A model generated the notes under the pieces. It made no database searches. It saw nothing but the letters and a program-made list of their open reading frames with translations, and had not been told where the DNA came from. This document shows positions 47,645-60,400 of a DNA stretch of 64,000 bases, piece after piece. The stretch is from Tetrapyrgos nigripes. Taxonomy: Eukaryota; Basidiomycota; Agaricomycetes; Agaricales; Campanellaceae. A program made the translations under genes and the position numbers. Positions within the stretch are counted from its first letter, which is position 1; each line of letters starts with the position of its first letter. The DNA lies in NCBI GenBank assembly GCA_013368315.1, contig JAACJM010000051.1, positions 62,001 through 126,000 of the forward strand, read 5' to 3'.

Positions 47645-48965
47645 ATGCCCAAGCGAGTCCTCCAGGGTGTGCGGTTGCTCAGAGTCGGAAATGGTTTGGA
47701 TCATGTTCTTAGTCGCAACGTTGGGCCTGACCTCATGTACGTCTCCCGAACCGTTATCATCAATGACTCGCCATACTACCTTCCAACGGAACCGCTTTTT
47801 ACTCTTGGTCAAGACACCTATAACATCACTAGAGACGCGTTGCCATTCACTATCTTGGCGGATGTAGGAGATGGTTCGGGCGTCAAGTCATCGGTTGAGA
47901 ACTGGGAGACCATAGATATAGATGATGTCTTCAATAAAGAGTTTTTGAACAGTGAGTCTCGCCGCTCTATCTTATCTATCTCCACCTGATCGATCTATTT
48001 CGCAGCCGTGGTTCTTGCTGGTTCTTCCTTGGACGCCTCCAGTGATCTGATGAGCTTTTTGAACGAAAGTGGTACCCAAACGTTGTTAACGACCACGGAC
48101 ACGTCTTCTGCATTCTCAGCCTCGATTTTCTCCCAACTGGCGGACGCTGATGTGCGTCTTCATTACTTTTGTCATACTCTTCGTCACTCACCTTCTTATG
48201 CAGTTGCCCGCTGGCCCATACATCCTCGCTCATGATGCAAGTGGTTCAATTGCAGTCTATGCTCCCTCGCGTTTGCATTATGATCATTCACAGGTGCGTT
48301 GTTCCCAGAGATATTCCCAAGTCGCTTCTAACACTCCTTTATCTCATTTACAGAGTTTCTACAAGTCTACGGTCATGAAATCCGATGGTTTTTACGAAGT
48401 TGTCTCCGCTTCTCTCGACACTGACTCTCCGCCATATATCGCAGCACCTTCAAGGGTCCACGCCCTTGGCAAAAATGACTACCTCTCACTGGTCTTCGTG
48501 TATCCGTCAAGGATTTGTATTACAATGTGCCGTGGTTATCTATTCCTTTTTCTGTACGCTGACTTCTTCAAATTTACCAGTAAAGGGCCTCGTCACCTCA
48601 GCTGGCAACAGAGCTTTCTACGCAATATATCCTGCTCGTAACTCTACAGGCCCAGCTATCACCCGTTTGACTGACCTCGGTGCACATATGGTCGGAACGA
48701 CGAAAATGGTGCAATTTGCCAACAGTGACAGGGCAACTGCTGATTGGGTTGACTATCATGCACCGTTTTCACTGCGAGGAGATGGATATCTCGAACCGTC
48801 TGGTTCTTCTACCGGAGCTGGAACAAGTATTGCTACCTTGGATTGGTTAGATGTGTCTTTGGGGAGTGGTATGTTGGTTTGTGCTTGACTAATCACATTA
48901 GGGCGTGCTAAAGTGAAATGTTTATAGATACTGGTGGATCAGTTCGTTCACCTGCAGCTCTCAAT
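47645..48965 (+). pseudogene. Amidase-signature protein, frameshifted and truncated
   Basis: Exons 47645-47951, 48006-48151, 48203-48293, 48354-48526, 48586-48868 and 48928-48965 follow one another. The amidase catalytic region is clear: Lys in LRVSVKDLY, then [16 protein letters not shown], the Ser-rich GSSTGAGTS loop, and LGSDTGGSVRSPAALN with the cis-Ser and nucleophile Ser. These enzymes hydrolyse amides through a Ser-cisSer-Lys triad. One base appears lost near 48480, because KND and TGLRVSVKD lie in different frames. The gene then stops abruptly after ALN, where TTACGAGGCCCTTTAGGG begins. The last half or more of a normal protein is missing. Confidence 0.8.
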
Positions 48966-49180
48966 TACGAGGCCCTTTAGGGTCTCGTTCTTATAATCTG
49001 ACGCTCCCGCGTGTGGCTGTGCTCGATAGGTGTACCGGTTTCCGGTGCCATTTGACCACCACAACCGGTCACCGGCCTTTGCCGCAAAAACGTGACCTTG
49101 CTCTAACATCATCATCGATCATCCTTCACAACCTGCTCATCACCGCTCGCCATTTCTGAAGGTAACAACGTTACGAGGCC
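48966..49180. mobile_element. Transposon terminus interrupting the amidase gene (extent uncertain)
   Basis: TTACGAGGCCCTTTAGGGTC then TCGTTCTTATAA begins exactly where amidase homology ends. The same start occurs inverted at 8991-9011 and 19270-19291, and a direct copy TTACGAGGCCCTAATAG occurs at 49171. No protein is encoded in between. The right end of the insertion was not found, and the rest of the amidase gene does not reappear. Confidence 0.5.
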
Positions 49181-49397
49181 CTAATAGTAGCACCCTGGTA
49201 GCAACTCAGAATTATGGTCCATTGTTCTGTCAAAACATTGATGGGGCCTAATATGGATATGCTCATCAGATAGCCCTGAAAAAATGGTGGGATTAGGTGC
49301 CTTTCAAGACTGGTTAGGCTTGGTTTGGGCAGGTTTGGAAGGGGGGGATGTGTAGATAGGGGTATATGTTGATGAACATAGGGTTAGGCCCGGGTAA

Positions 49398-49930
49398 ATG
49401 CAACTGCAGTGCTTAGCAAATCTATGGGTAGGTTCTCTACTCCTGATTTTGCTAGGACATTGTATGATGCTCAAGTTGACCCATATCTCATCAATGGGTT
49501 TGATGTCGTGGTGGACCTTTGACAGACTGATTTCAATCAGCTTGATGAGGTTCAGAAGACTTGCCTATGTTGGAGATGGATAACCACTCAATTCTGGCCC
49601 CTCTGTTCATGAAACTTGTAATTCTGCCACTTTGGTATTGTCAAATCATCCTTGCCCTGTGCTACTTTCAGTACATCCTATTGAGAGACCCTATCCACTG
49701 TGCAAAACTGCCTTTCATTGCTGCATCTCACTATTCCATTGAAAGAAATTCATTTGGCTGGGTGATCCATGCTGTGCCTTTGCCCTCACAAGTCTTTCTC
49801 CTCCCACTGATGCCTCCACATCTCAATCAATTGGTCAAACATGTTGATGCAGAGGCCAAGCCTTCACCCAGGTTCTATGTTGTGCACTTCCAGCATTATC
49901 TCCGATTCATTGGCCCTCCAAGTCATTGAC
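49398..49930 (+). pseudogene. Non-LTR (LINE) reverse transcriptase C-terminal remnant
   Basis: Translated pieces in different frames line up with the C-terminal part of agaricomycete LINE reverse transcriptases: FARTLYDAQVDPYLINGFDV, QLDEVQKTC, then HSILAPLFMKLVILPLWY and IILALCYFQYIL. Several stops and frame changes show it is dead. The catalytic YADD part would lie upstream and is not present. Confidence 0.55.
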
Positions 49931-52732
49931 CCTCGCCATTGAAAAGCCCTGACAAGACTCCTGCTCTGCTCAGCAACCATCATCCAACTCTAGAACTCCT
50001 CAGATGTGGCTCCCGATATTAAACCCCAGAGCCGATGTAGTACCAATATACATATAACGGTGGACTCAGTCCAGAACCCATATAGAGATATTTCCGGGTT
50101 GAGTCCAGGCTGGACACATAGTGGCGCCATAGGTATATGGGTGGACATGATGGGGCTTTGAATCCACCAGGATGCGGCAACTCTCGGCATGAGTCGCCCA
50201 GGTTGGACAGCGGTTGGATCCTGATCATGGCATTGGGCCTTAGCGTTTTGATGGGATCTCCGGACATAAGACTTGGGACCGTTGCTGAATGGTACCGAGG
50301 CTTAGCGAGGCGCATCAGTGGAGATCAGGGGATTCACCAGCCATGGTGATTCGGGGGGCGGGCGTTGGTGCAGGTGCCAATATATGTACATGGGTGCATC
50401 CGGTGTACATTGCATATGTAAATGTCTCAATACTGTATCTATATATGTGTCAACAAGATACTTCATGTGTATTGACGTTCTCAACCCCTTGATGTGAGTG
50501 TTGGAATCTAGTGATATATGTACATAGGGCTGGCACCGATATATGTATGTTGGTGCTTCAGGTGTATATTCTTATATTCTTATATATATGTGTATCACCA
50601 GTGCATTCAAGTGTAGATGTTCCTAACTGCATGATGGATGTTGAAATTTTCAGTGGTATATGTATACATGGCCATAGATATATATCGAGGATGATGCCTG
50701 TCTTGTGTGCAAGATGCATAGGTATATACCTATTCTGCAAGTGCGGTGGCTAAATCGGCATGATCAAGGCTGACCTGATTGAATATCTGTATACCGGTTG
50801 ATATATCCCTATATCAACCGAGCCTCTACCGTGTTTATTCCGGCTGGTCGCTGCGCAAAAATTGCAGTAGCATGACTTGAAAGAGTCCTGCTAGATACAT
50901 CCAATTGAGGCTGACTCTGACTGATATCCACAAATCATTCCAGAGCTGAATCTTAGGTTGAATTACTACTGGGGTCAAGCTTGCACTGTGACTTGACCCG
51001 ATATATATATACAAAGTACTAGTAGTATAGGACTCTGGGAATGAATGGTAGTCTTGACATATTTCAGACATGAAGGAATTACTCCTGCATCAGATATGTA
51101 TTGTGATTTGGACCCAAAGTTGGATGCAACACGATCTTGTGGTATATCTTCATGAGCCTGTATACCTTGATTAATTCAATTCACCGGCAATTGGCCACCA
51201 TCATGACTCCGGTGTTATGTCAGATATAAACCTCAGATATCACACTTGTTCAGAAGTATTCCAGAGTTGAATCCCAATTCCTTCCAGGTTCCTGGGGTCA
51301 AACCTGTATTGTGACCGAGATATGTATACAATCTCATAAAGATGTACAACAGGATAGATTGCGGAACAGAACATGGATGGCATGTCAAGGGTATTTTCAG
51401 ACACGAATTTTAGGTTGAATTACCTCTGGGATCAAACCTGTATGGTGAACTTTACAGGCATATAAATATAAACAATGGGAGTCTGGCCTTCACCTGGTAT
51501 ATGTATACAGGAGTCATAATGGTATACAATGGGATTCTCTTACACCCAACTCTTGGAAGCAAATTTTGTACAATTTGAGTCTAATATCTTGCCTTTTAGG
51601 TTGAATTACCTCTGGGATCAAACCTGCATGGTGAACTTTACAATGGAAGTCTAGCCTTCACCCGGTATATGTATACAGGACTCATAATGGTATACGGTGG
51701 GATTCTCTTACACCCAACTCTTGGAAGCAAATTTTGTACAATTTGAGTCTAATATCTTGCCTTTTAGGTTAAATTACCTCTGGGATCAAACCTGCATGGT
51801 GAACTTTACTGGGATATAAATATATACAATGGAAGTCTAGCCTTCACCCGGTATATGTATACAGGACTCATAATGGTATACGGTGGGATTCTCTTACATC
51901 CAACTCTTGAAAGCAAATTTTGTACAATTTGAGTCTGATATCTTACCATCTCATCAAGATGTATTCAACAGTGACCTCCCCCTATAAGGCTATACTACTC
52001 CACAATAGTGTGCCATTATTTTTCAAGACCGGTATGTTCCCAATACAAAGAAAAATATGTAAGTTGTATGAAGGGCAAGAACTCTTCACTGAACATGATT
52101 TCTAGCTTTATAGGCTTATTCCCCAAACGGTATACAAATTCACTACCGAAGCATATATATCATTCGGAAGGTTCTTTGTATACGTATACCGGTTCAGCAA
52201 TCGTATATGGGATTTCGTACTGAAAGTAGAATGGAAGAGCTGAATTGCTTTGACATTTGTACTGAAGACGACTGATCTTTTCTTCGGCACAAGGTAACAT
52301 TATGATGATGGAGTACCTTCAGATATAACCATACCGGCAGATAACAGTATATGAGCCTGTTGTAACACCTCCTTGATACCAGAAGTACAGAATGAGATTT
52401 CAGCTTCCAATGTCTGAAAGAATAAAGTGTATCTTGAGTCTTATTCTCAACCATCCTTGAAAGTTGGTGCAAGTTGGAATGTAGAAAAAAGATCAGCACA
52501 TATATGTATATTGGCCTGACAATCGTATATGGCCTAGTGCAATTGTGTACTAGTCCTTCACACAAATCGGGTAAATTATACCTTTACCAAGCACTTCGTG
52601 CTATTGAAGAAAGCAGAGCATATTTGTTAGGAAGTATAATACAAATTCTGAATAGATAAGTGACTAAGTGAACGAGGAATACATAAAAATCTTTTGAAGC
52701 AGGCGACCAAGATAACACAGCAAAGTTCAAAA
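49931..52732. other. Gene-free, TATATGTATAC-rich stretch with tandem repeats
   Basis: A diverged two-copy tandem at about 50380-50680 (unit about 150 bp with ATATATGTACAT and GTATATTC cores) and the three-copy tandem below. Many GTATAC/ATATGTG motifs. No gene recognised. Confidence 0.4.
51411..51945. repeat. Three-copy tandem repeat, about 170-185 bp unit
   Basis: Each unit starts TTAGGTTGAATTACCTCTGG, includes GGTATATGTATACAGGA and ATAATGGTATAC, and ends CAATTTGAGTCTAATATCTT. Copies start near 51411, 51597 and 51767. Copy 2 lacks an internal piece around ATATAAATATA. Confidence 0.9.
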
Positions 52733-55700
52733 CTACTTCTGACCCCTACCTTTACCTCTACCCCTGCCCCTACCCCTACCCCTACCCCTACCCCTTGGGA
52801 CCGTGTTCGGAACATTAGAGTTGCTAGGACTGGCCACAGCATTTGGAGCGTTGCGGGTCGCCGGTCTTTTTGGTGCTGGAGTATCCTGTACCGGTGCAGG
52901 TGCCTTCCACTTAGATTTCTTCAGAATGACGCCGCGTTGAAGAACTTTGGCGATAAGATCTCGGATCGCGTCGCAAAGAGATATCCAATCAGCTAAGGTT
53001 CTTGCAAGCTTGTCCTTGGTGAGTTTGTCTTCGTCATTCCGTCCCGCATACGTATGAATCCACAATAAAGCCCAGACGATGGTGGAAACCAATGGAAAGA
53101 GCCCGTCTATACCGGATACCTGGTCAAATGGGGCAAGATTGGCTTCAGTGACCGATTTAGTCATGTCCTCGAACCACACCCGGATCAATCCAACCTCCTC
53201 CTCCACATCAAATCCCACAGGCAGCTCAAGGTTAGGCATTACAACCTTGGAGCCTAACTCCTTCCATCGTGTAATTGCACGATACTCCTTGGTTGATGAA
53301 ATAGATCCATTGACCGCCAAGAATGTGAAGTCAGATTCCAGGTCCAAGTAAACTTCGAGCATCCCCTCCAACGATTGATGGGCGTCTGCATCTGGTACAT
53401 GACAAATTGCCATATACCATTGCTGGATGGATTGACCAAGGACAGGCCAGAATCGATTTCGCTTTGGGTGGACCCAGCAGTAGGAGTTCGAGGGGTGGTG
53501 CCCATAGAGAGCCTCCAGGTTTGCATATCGCCTCTCCCCTTCGTCTTCTTTCTCTGAGGATGGTGACTTTGATGATATACGTATACCGGCACTACCTGCT
53601 ATTTCTGGTACCACAGAGGGTGAGGGTCGTGTGGTGGATAGAGCAGTAGATTGCGGTGGCGGTGATGGTTTATGATTTGGTTCTGGGAGAGGCAATGGTT
53701 CTGGAGGAGTAGGGGGTGAATCTGGGTTTCGTGCAGGCTGTGCCGTAGTCCCAGTGTTTTGGGAAAGCGGTACAGTTGTGGGATGGGGACCAGGACTAGG
53801 ATCAAGACTGGGATTGGGACAAGGAAGAGGACGGGGAAGGGGACGGGGAAAGGGACCTGGATGGGGATGGGAACGGGAACAGGAACGTGAACCTGGGTTT
53901 GGGACTTCCTCTCCTTCGCCTTCACTCTGACTCTTCTCCTTTTCGTCTCCCTCTGTTCCTCGCTTTCCCTCTGCCTCTGCCTCTCGCCCATCCTCTCCCT
54001 CTTTGTCCTTCTCTTCATCTAGTTCATCTCTCTCTTCCTCGCTGTCTCCATCTTCGATTTCTTCATCTTCCTCGCTTTCTGCACTAGAACTGATTGCCTC
54101 AGACTCCTCGTCATCCTCCTTGCTTTCTACACCAGAGCTGGTTGCCTCAGACTCCTCATCATCATCCCTATGCCGAATTGAAACCCGCGTCTTTCTTCCT
54201 GATCGCTTCTTCTTTGACCCCTGTTCCACACCCTTCTTCTGCAGTGGAACCCTCTTGTAACTCGTTGACTTTCTGGCACCTTTCCGAACGGATGGTTTGG
54301 TAGGCTTCTCCGTGAATTTCCCGCTGGACCGTCTGGTATTGCGTGTAGCAGACTGTGTGCCAGTGTTCTCAGTGGATTTCCTGCTGGACTGTCGGGTATT
54401 GCGCGTGGTAGTCTGAGGCGACGAGGTCATATCGGCCAAGGTGCTTGGTGTCAAGGGTTGAAGGTTTTTACCTGAGCTTCGACCAGGCCAGTAAGTACCA
54501 GTGGGTTGGTCACTAGGCAATCCCCATGATGCTCGTTGAGTTGGACCTGGCAACAAAAGAAAAAATAAAATGAGATCATATACGTATATCGGTGTGGCAT
54601 AGATATATAGGAACATATGTAGATATTGCAATGAAGATGAAAATTAGAAGTGAAAGTACTCACTAAAACCAGATTTGCCCCACTCAATCAATGAAGCTTC
54701 TGTAGCCCTGAAGCTATCGGGGTCAAACTCCGGCCATTCAAGTCCATTGACATTTTCACCATTGACGTTCCTAGCAAATCCATGAGTGCAAGTACCAGGA
54801 AAAAACTTCTCACACATACCAGGAAACTCCAATTTGCCCACCGTTGTCAGGATTCGGTCCAATTACCGCCGAGATAACAAACATCTTGGTTTTACGAACT
54901 AGCGCGGCGTTGAAGGTAGCTGCCGCAGGTGCCCACCTCTGGAGGGATCTGGAAACTACTCTCAGACCAGGCCAAGCGAAAATGAAAATGGACATACCTT
55001 GCATTTCCCAGTGCAGAATTGTCATCTCCCGCAGCTACCTCCTCCTCCCATTCTTTGACCCTACGCTCATATTCCTCCTGCTCGATCTGCTTCACAAGTT
55101 CCTTGGTTGACTCGGGTTCCTTGTCGAGCAGCTGCTTCGCAACATGATAGCGTATCGCTACCTCACACGGCTCATGCATGACTGGAGCATTGGGATCTGC
55201 GCAGCGCTTGTACTCATCGTATAGTGCCTTCTCCTCATTGATGGCTGCAGTGGCGACAGGTTCGACGATATCCTTCCAATAGACTCGCTCAAACACTTGC
55301 ACAATGGGAATGTGGCCAGGCTTGGCTCGAGCTTCCTGCTTGCTATGTTCAACGAACTTGTTGAGGATGGCATCGTCAGTCATTTTGGTCTCCTTCTGGT
55401 CGTGTTTACGGTAGTAATAGCCGATATCCTGCGAATTACATCGAGTTGAGTTCAATAGAACTAGGGACGCAACGAAGGAGTACTCACCAATCTAACCTTG
55501 TTCCATAATGCTCGCTTTGCATTATAGTCCTCCTTGGATAGCTCTTTCCAACCGTATGCCGTCTCGACATCATCCATAGTTACTGCATCCAGCTCCAGTG
55601 ACTCAAAAAGTTGCCTCGCAGCAGAATTCTTCCCACTGTCTGTACTTTTCCCCTGCGCCCTCACTGGTGCTTTCCCCTTCCCTGAATCATCATCCTTTGC

Positions 55701-56628
55701 TTCTTCCTCTTCCATGCCTGGGACCTCTTCCCCTCGAACAATAGCCATGAATCTTCCTTCAGCAACCTCTCGTTTCTCCAACACTACTGCACAAGCTTCA
55801 GAGTACTCATCTGCATCCGGCTCGATGAAGGCGATGGCATTCCATTGATTGGCCCAAGTTTCCTTTGCCGTTTCCCAATATTGCCCCCACAACTGCTTTA
55901 TGTCGTTTTCCAAATTGGGTAGTGAGTACTTGTCGTCCTCCAAGAAGTTCTTCAGTAGTGACCAGGCCTGAAACTCTGCGGTAATGGTGGCGAGATTGGT
56001 GGCGTAATCTGGATTGTAATGGCCCAACTGCTCCGTGTCACGCTGCATCTCGACCACAGCCTCGTCAATGTTAAAGCTACCCTTGACAATCTTGTTAAGC
56101 GTGGCAGACGTTGTCTTGAGATCTGTAGGCGGCACAGGGCTAAGACTTTGGAGGATGAATGATTCGAAGGGAGCCAGCTCAGCAGAGCCGGGCTCATCTT
56201 GGGGAGAGGATGTTATGGGGCCAGATTTGGGGCCGGAGGGAGGAGATGAGGAGTCGGGGGTGGAGCCAGAGGGAACTGAACCAGAGTTATCCATAGCTAA
56301 TGCGTTGGATGCATCGACGGAGATGGCGGCAACATTCTTGCTCTTTTTGTTGTGCTTTTTGCGGTCCGTAGGAGGAATATCTACAATAAATTAGTTAGTT
56401 GGTCAAATGAAAGAAAACTGAATGTTACGCACATGGAGGATCACCAAACTTTTGGAACATCTTACAAGTCATCCAATTGTAAAATAGACCCTTTGAGGGC
56501 GCAGTTTTGCACTTGCGCCATTGCTCCCAGTAAGAGTCCAGGAACGCCTGACATGCACCATCTTCATCTGTCCACCAGCCTGCACGCCCAGGGGGCAACT
56601 TATTCAGCAGATTCCTCCCTTTGGTCAT
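52733..56628 (-). CDS. Unknown 1189-residue protein with acidic linker and GR-rich tail
   Basis: Six exons: 56628-56433, 56380-55488, 55428-54998, 54948-54820, 54770-54664, 54546-52733; frame kept throughout. The N-terminus MTKGRNLLNKLPPGRAGWWT leads to a Trp-rich helical unit (SYWEQWRKCK, YNWMTCKMFQKFGDPP). Residues 80-590 are mostly helical and charged. The last exon has a Ser/Thr/Arg/Lys-rich segment, a Glu/Asp/Ser run, a PHPGPFPRPLPRPLP repeat, then a compact unit (YCWVHPKRNRFWPVLGQSIQ to WALLWIHTYAG), and ends in a GRGRGRGRG tail encoded by a C-rich tandem repeat. RG-rich tails often bind nucleic acid, which would fit a chromatin- or transposon-associated role (inference). No family is recognised. 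It lies close to, and divergent from, KDZ transposon genes. Confidence 0.75.
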
Positions 56629-56767
56629 ACCAATAGATTGAGAGAGGACACAAGAGTAAGATAACGAGGAAGTAGGAGTAACCCCAGAGAGGTGATCTGA
56701 GACATCGAAAATCAGAAACGATGAGTATACGGTACCGTGCTTGTCATGTGCTTGGTGCCCATGCCAC

Positions 56768-57490
56768 TATGAATTCGGAGTTTGGACCTCATGGAACGAC
56801 GCTGGGTCAGTCTAACCATATCTCAATCTCTGCATGATTTTCAGGGTAGGTGACAACTGTCCGACATATGGATGTGAGGCACAACGGCGGTATTTCAGAC
56901 CATGTGGCTGGAAAAAATTCGGCTTCTGAACTTGGCTTGCACGCCACTCAGTAGCTCCACATTGCCCCGATATTTCCTACCATCAAAATGTGAATATCTA
57001 CCCCTTGGTTGAGTCGTAACCATCTACTAAATGCTTCTGATATACCTTACAACTGAATCCTGAATATATTTAGTACTTAAGTAGTAGTTCAAGACATGAA
57101 TGTGGCACATACAACATGTATGACAAGCAAATGTAACTAAGTAATGCTTAAATATCGTAAGACAAATGTGTGAGATTCATACACTACGTAGCTTCCACGC
57201 CACTATGAATTCGGAGCTCATGGAACGAGTCAGGTTAACTATATCTCAATCTCTGCATGATTTTCAGGGTAGGTGACAACTGTCCGACATATGGATGTGA
57301 AGCACAACGGCGGTATTTCGGACCATGTGGCTGGGAAAAATTCGGCTTCCGAACCTTGGAACTCGTCCCCAAATAATTTCAGTCATTTCTTCTTGGCTTG
57401 CAGATAATCACTCAAATTCACGCCACTCAGTAGGTCCACATTGCCCCTATCGTTGCTACCATCAAAATGTGAATATCTACCCCTTGAATG
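56768..57490. repeat. Imperfect 300 bp direct duplication
   Basis: CCACTATGAATTCGGAG occurs at about 56764 and 57200, each followed by ATATCTCAATCTCTGCATGA, CAACTGTCCGACATATGGAT and ATTCGGCTTC. Both copies end with CATCAAAATGTGAATATCTA near 57001 and 57480. Indels separate the copies. No ORF is contained. Confidence 0.85.
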
Positions 57491-57726
57491 CTTAAATATT
57501 GTAAGACAAATGTGTATGTACACTACGTAGTTAATACCTCAGCCACCAAGCAGCTAAACGCCGATCAGCAATACTATCAAATATCCACAAGCTTTCAAAG
57601 CTTTACTATTGCTCGTGTGGCTTGTCGTGACCGTGAATCATGACCAGACTTCTCAACTTCAGCAGCAATCAGATGGGAGCATTTACGGGCTCACTGGCGC
57701 AAATAACGCTTTGGATATAATTAAAG

Positions 57727-57791
57727 TCACGTGGGGTACCTATTTTGGGGGCAAGCATGCCCGAGACCCCCGAAATAGGTACCCCACGTGA
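57727..57791. repeat. 65 bp hairpin capped by CACGTG
   Basis: The left arm TCACGTGGGGTACCTATTTT plus GGGGG pairs with the right arm 57767-57791, with one mismatch in 25. The loop is about 15 nt and contains GCATGC. Both tips are CACGTG. It may be a tiny foldback element. Confidence 0.9.
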
Positions 57792-58606
57792 TCAGCAGGT
57801 AAGTTTACGGTCTCATTAGTGAAAGCGAATGGATAACCCAGTGTATTGCCCCTGCGCATGCTGCTGTGACTAATTATTGTCAGACGGAAGAGTTCCGAAA
57901 GCATAAGAGTGAGAATTTCTTCAGCTCCGTTTAGTAAGCGTATTCTACCAGTGATAAATCCGAGCCTAACTGGAGTCAATCATGAGAGTAAAAATTTCTT
58001 CAACTCCGTTTAGTAGGTGTAATCTAGCAGCATTAATTCTCCGAGCCCTTGCCAAGCTCTGCCATGAGGGACTATGAATTATGGGAATTTTTGATAGACT
58101 GTTTCGGACCCTCGGTGGTGTTAATGTGTTTCCATCAGTGGGATTTCTGACTCTACCCTGCGCGTGCAAGTCGGAGAGTATAGCTTTCCGAGTTGTGAGA
58201 ACTGTCCGACGTCACATACAGATATGATGAAGCCGAACAGTTAAGGCACAACAGACGATATTTTCAGGCTTTGTGCAAATTGTGGCTGAGAAAATCTGGT
58301 ATGTCGAAATCATTTTCAGAAAATAGTGGCTGAGATGTCTCAAGCTCGTTTTGACCAACAGCCAATTCTCCTCAAGACATCGGACATGTAGACGCATGTG
58401 GGACCTGTATACAGATATGGGAGACATAGTATTCTAATCTTTACAAATGATCAATGCAACTACGGTAAGATAGAAGAGATCGAGTGCAATGCCTCGCAAT
58501 GCCTCCAATTCCAGCTTTATTTCCTTGCTACGAAGATTGGCATCCTTCAACCGCTGCAGCAGGTCCTTCCGAAGTTCGGGTAGGGTCTCTGCAGCGTGGG
58601 CCTTGC
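57792..58606. other. Gene-free stretch
   Basis: AAATTTCTTC and CTCCGTTTAGTA recur at about 57912-57934 and 57990-58016 (short diverged duplication). No gene recognised. Confidence 0.3.
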
Positions 58607-59373
58607 CTAGCCTAAGCAGAAAGGTCTCCATATATGGACAAGCTCTGTATGCTTGTCCTTTGCGATTTTGAAATAGATTCTGCGATGATGCTCCACGTCC
58701 ACACCATTGAAATTTGGGTTTTGCCCGTAAGTGTGGCAACATTGTGCTGTGCGAGTATTATCAGTTAAAATTTTTCAGGGAACGACAAGATACTCACCAT
58801 TAATACGACACCACCTTTCAGGTGTGAGCGGACCACTACTCGGAAAGTCACCAGCAGTCACAGCGTAATTATACCACGAGTAAGACCCATCTCGGAGGTC
58901 GAGGCGAGACTCCAGAGCCTTCCCGAAGGCATCGGCAAACTCCGGGTCCAAGTATTCACGTTCGTCGTTGTTCATGGGCTCTTTAAGCATAGTGGCAGTA
59001 TAGCTGCGCAACCACTGCCGACCATCACGCTGTCCAAATGGAATATCTGGTATCCAGAAATCTGGGCATGCCTGGATATGACTATGAAAGCCAAACGAAC
59101 ATTGAATCTCAAGGACAAAAAACAGGCGGTGGTAACGTACAAAGGAATATGGCCTACACCAGTTTCTGCGAAGTCCCAGAAGTGAGGAGAATCGCTTGCC
59201 AGAACTGGGTGGCGCCAATCATTCTCAATGATCTCCCCTTCGAAGGTACTGTTGTTTTCATTGTCAATGACATCCATTTCGGCTGATGAGCATGAGGAAA
59301 CACTGGGGAGACGTGGAGTGTAGGGAGAGGAGCGGGAACTTCGAGAGGGTTTGGAACGAAGGACAGTGCCCAT
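58607..59373 (-). CDS. Unknown 218-residue protein near the KDZ genes
   Basis: Three exons (59373-59141, 59081-58798, 58746-58607) join in frame by GT-AG introns of 59 and 51 nt. The protein starts MGTVLRSKPSRSSRSSPYTP, a Ser/Arg-rich disordered head. Then come WRHPVLASDSPHFWDFAETG, ACPDFWIPDIPFGQRDGRQW, an acidic helix (DDEREYLDPEFADAFGKALE type), SYSWYNYAVTAGDF and LTPERWCRIN. The end is VHIWRPFCLG. No catalytic pattern or membrane segment is visible. An in-frame ATG 51 bp upstream is an alternative start. It is oriented away from the 196-aa gene. It may be cargo of the KDZ element or an unrelated unknown. Confidence 0.55.
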
Positions 59374-59708
59374 GTGAAAGTATGAGAAGCCTGACGATAT
59401 ATATACGTGATCGGGTATTCCCATATGTGGCTAATTTCTGAAGTGCGGACCGATACAACTACGCAACAAGTGTTCATGCATTAGTCAGCATTGACACATC
59501 TGAACACCTGCTCCTCGCAGGCTTCAGCATTCAGCGATGCTCTACAGCCTGCCCACATACATCAGAGCCTTAGCAAAACCAATAGTCTGAATTTACATCT
59601 CTCAAAATGCTTATATAGAAATTTTGACGGTAAAATGTGAAGATTTGAAAAAGTCAGACGAAACCAAGTATTTTGATACTCGTTTCGTGCCTTTTCACTC
59701 TAAACTTA

Positions 59709-60400
59709 ATGCCTCGACCCAAGATATACCACTCCAAAGATGAACGACTAGCTGCAAATCGAGTCAAAAGTGCCAGATACTATTCCAAGTGTGTTCTCAG
59801 AGTATTTCCCTTATAAATTACTTACGCTTCTTGCAGGAATGCCACTTCTATCAACCAAACTCGACGTAAGAAATACCACAAGACCCTAAAAAAGGTGCAG
59901 GAGCAGCAGCGCAGACTGGAAGAAGACTCGAGATTGAAAAGACAGGCATTGCAGAGCACACCCCCTATAACAAGGTGCGTTTCTGTATATCTCTGGCTTA
60001 CCTGACCTCATATACGTCTACATAAAGTGCTAAAATTCTCCAACAAGCGCGAAGGAAATATGAAAACATCATAGCTCAGCTGAAGCCGACACCATTCAAA
60101 TGGTTTGAGCTACTTTACAACAGATTCACCAGCAATGCCTCAGCCTCACAGAACGTCCTTCGAGACAGCGCCACTACTTTTTACAATGTATTGGATAACC
60201 TCAGTCAAATGGGAGGGACTATCTATCAACGAGAGGGGATTTCCAAGGCTTGCAAGGAAGTAGAGAATTGGACTGCAGAGGTTCGGATGTACGTTGGATG
60301 GGTTGAAGACATGGAATGTGCTTCTATGGTCAGTCTAAAGGAGCTTATTAGATTGCATGAATGTCGTGCACTACAGTATCAGAGGGATTGTAGGGTTTGA
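59709..60400 (+). CDS. Basic-region coiled-coil protein next to a KDZ transposase
   Basis: Three exons (59709-59788, 59837-59974, 60028-60400) encode 196 aa. The start is MPRPKIYHSKDERLAANRVK, followed across intron 1 by SARYYSKNATSINQTRRKKY, a strongly basic segment of the kind that binds DNA. A coiled coil follows (KKVQEQQRRLEEDSRLKRQA), then a helical region (FKWFELLYNRFTSNAS, VLRDSATTFYNVLDNLSQMG) and a stop at 60398-60400. Short proteins with an N-R-x-K-S-x-R-Y-Y head are found near KDZ transposases in Agaricomycetes, as I recall; a role in DNA recognition is inference. It lies 1.5 kb upstream of the transposase core on the same strand. Confidence 0.65.
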
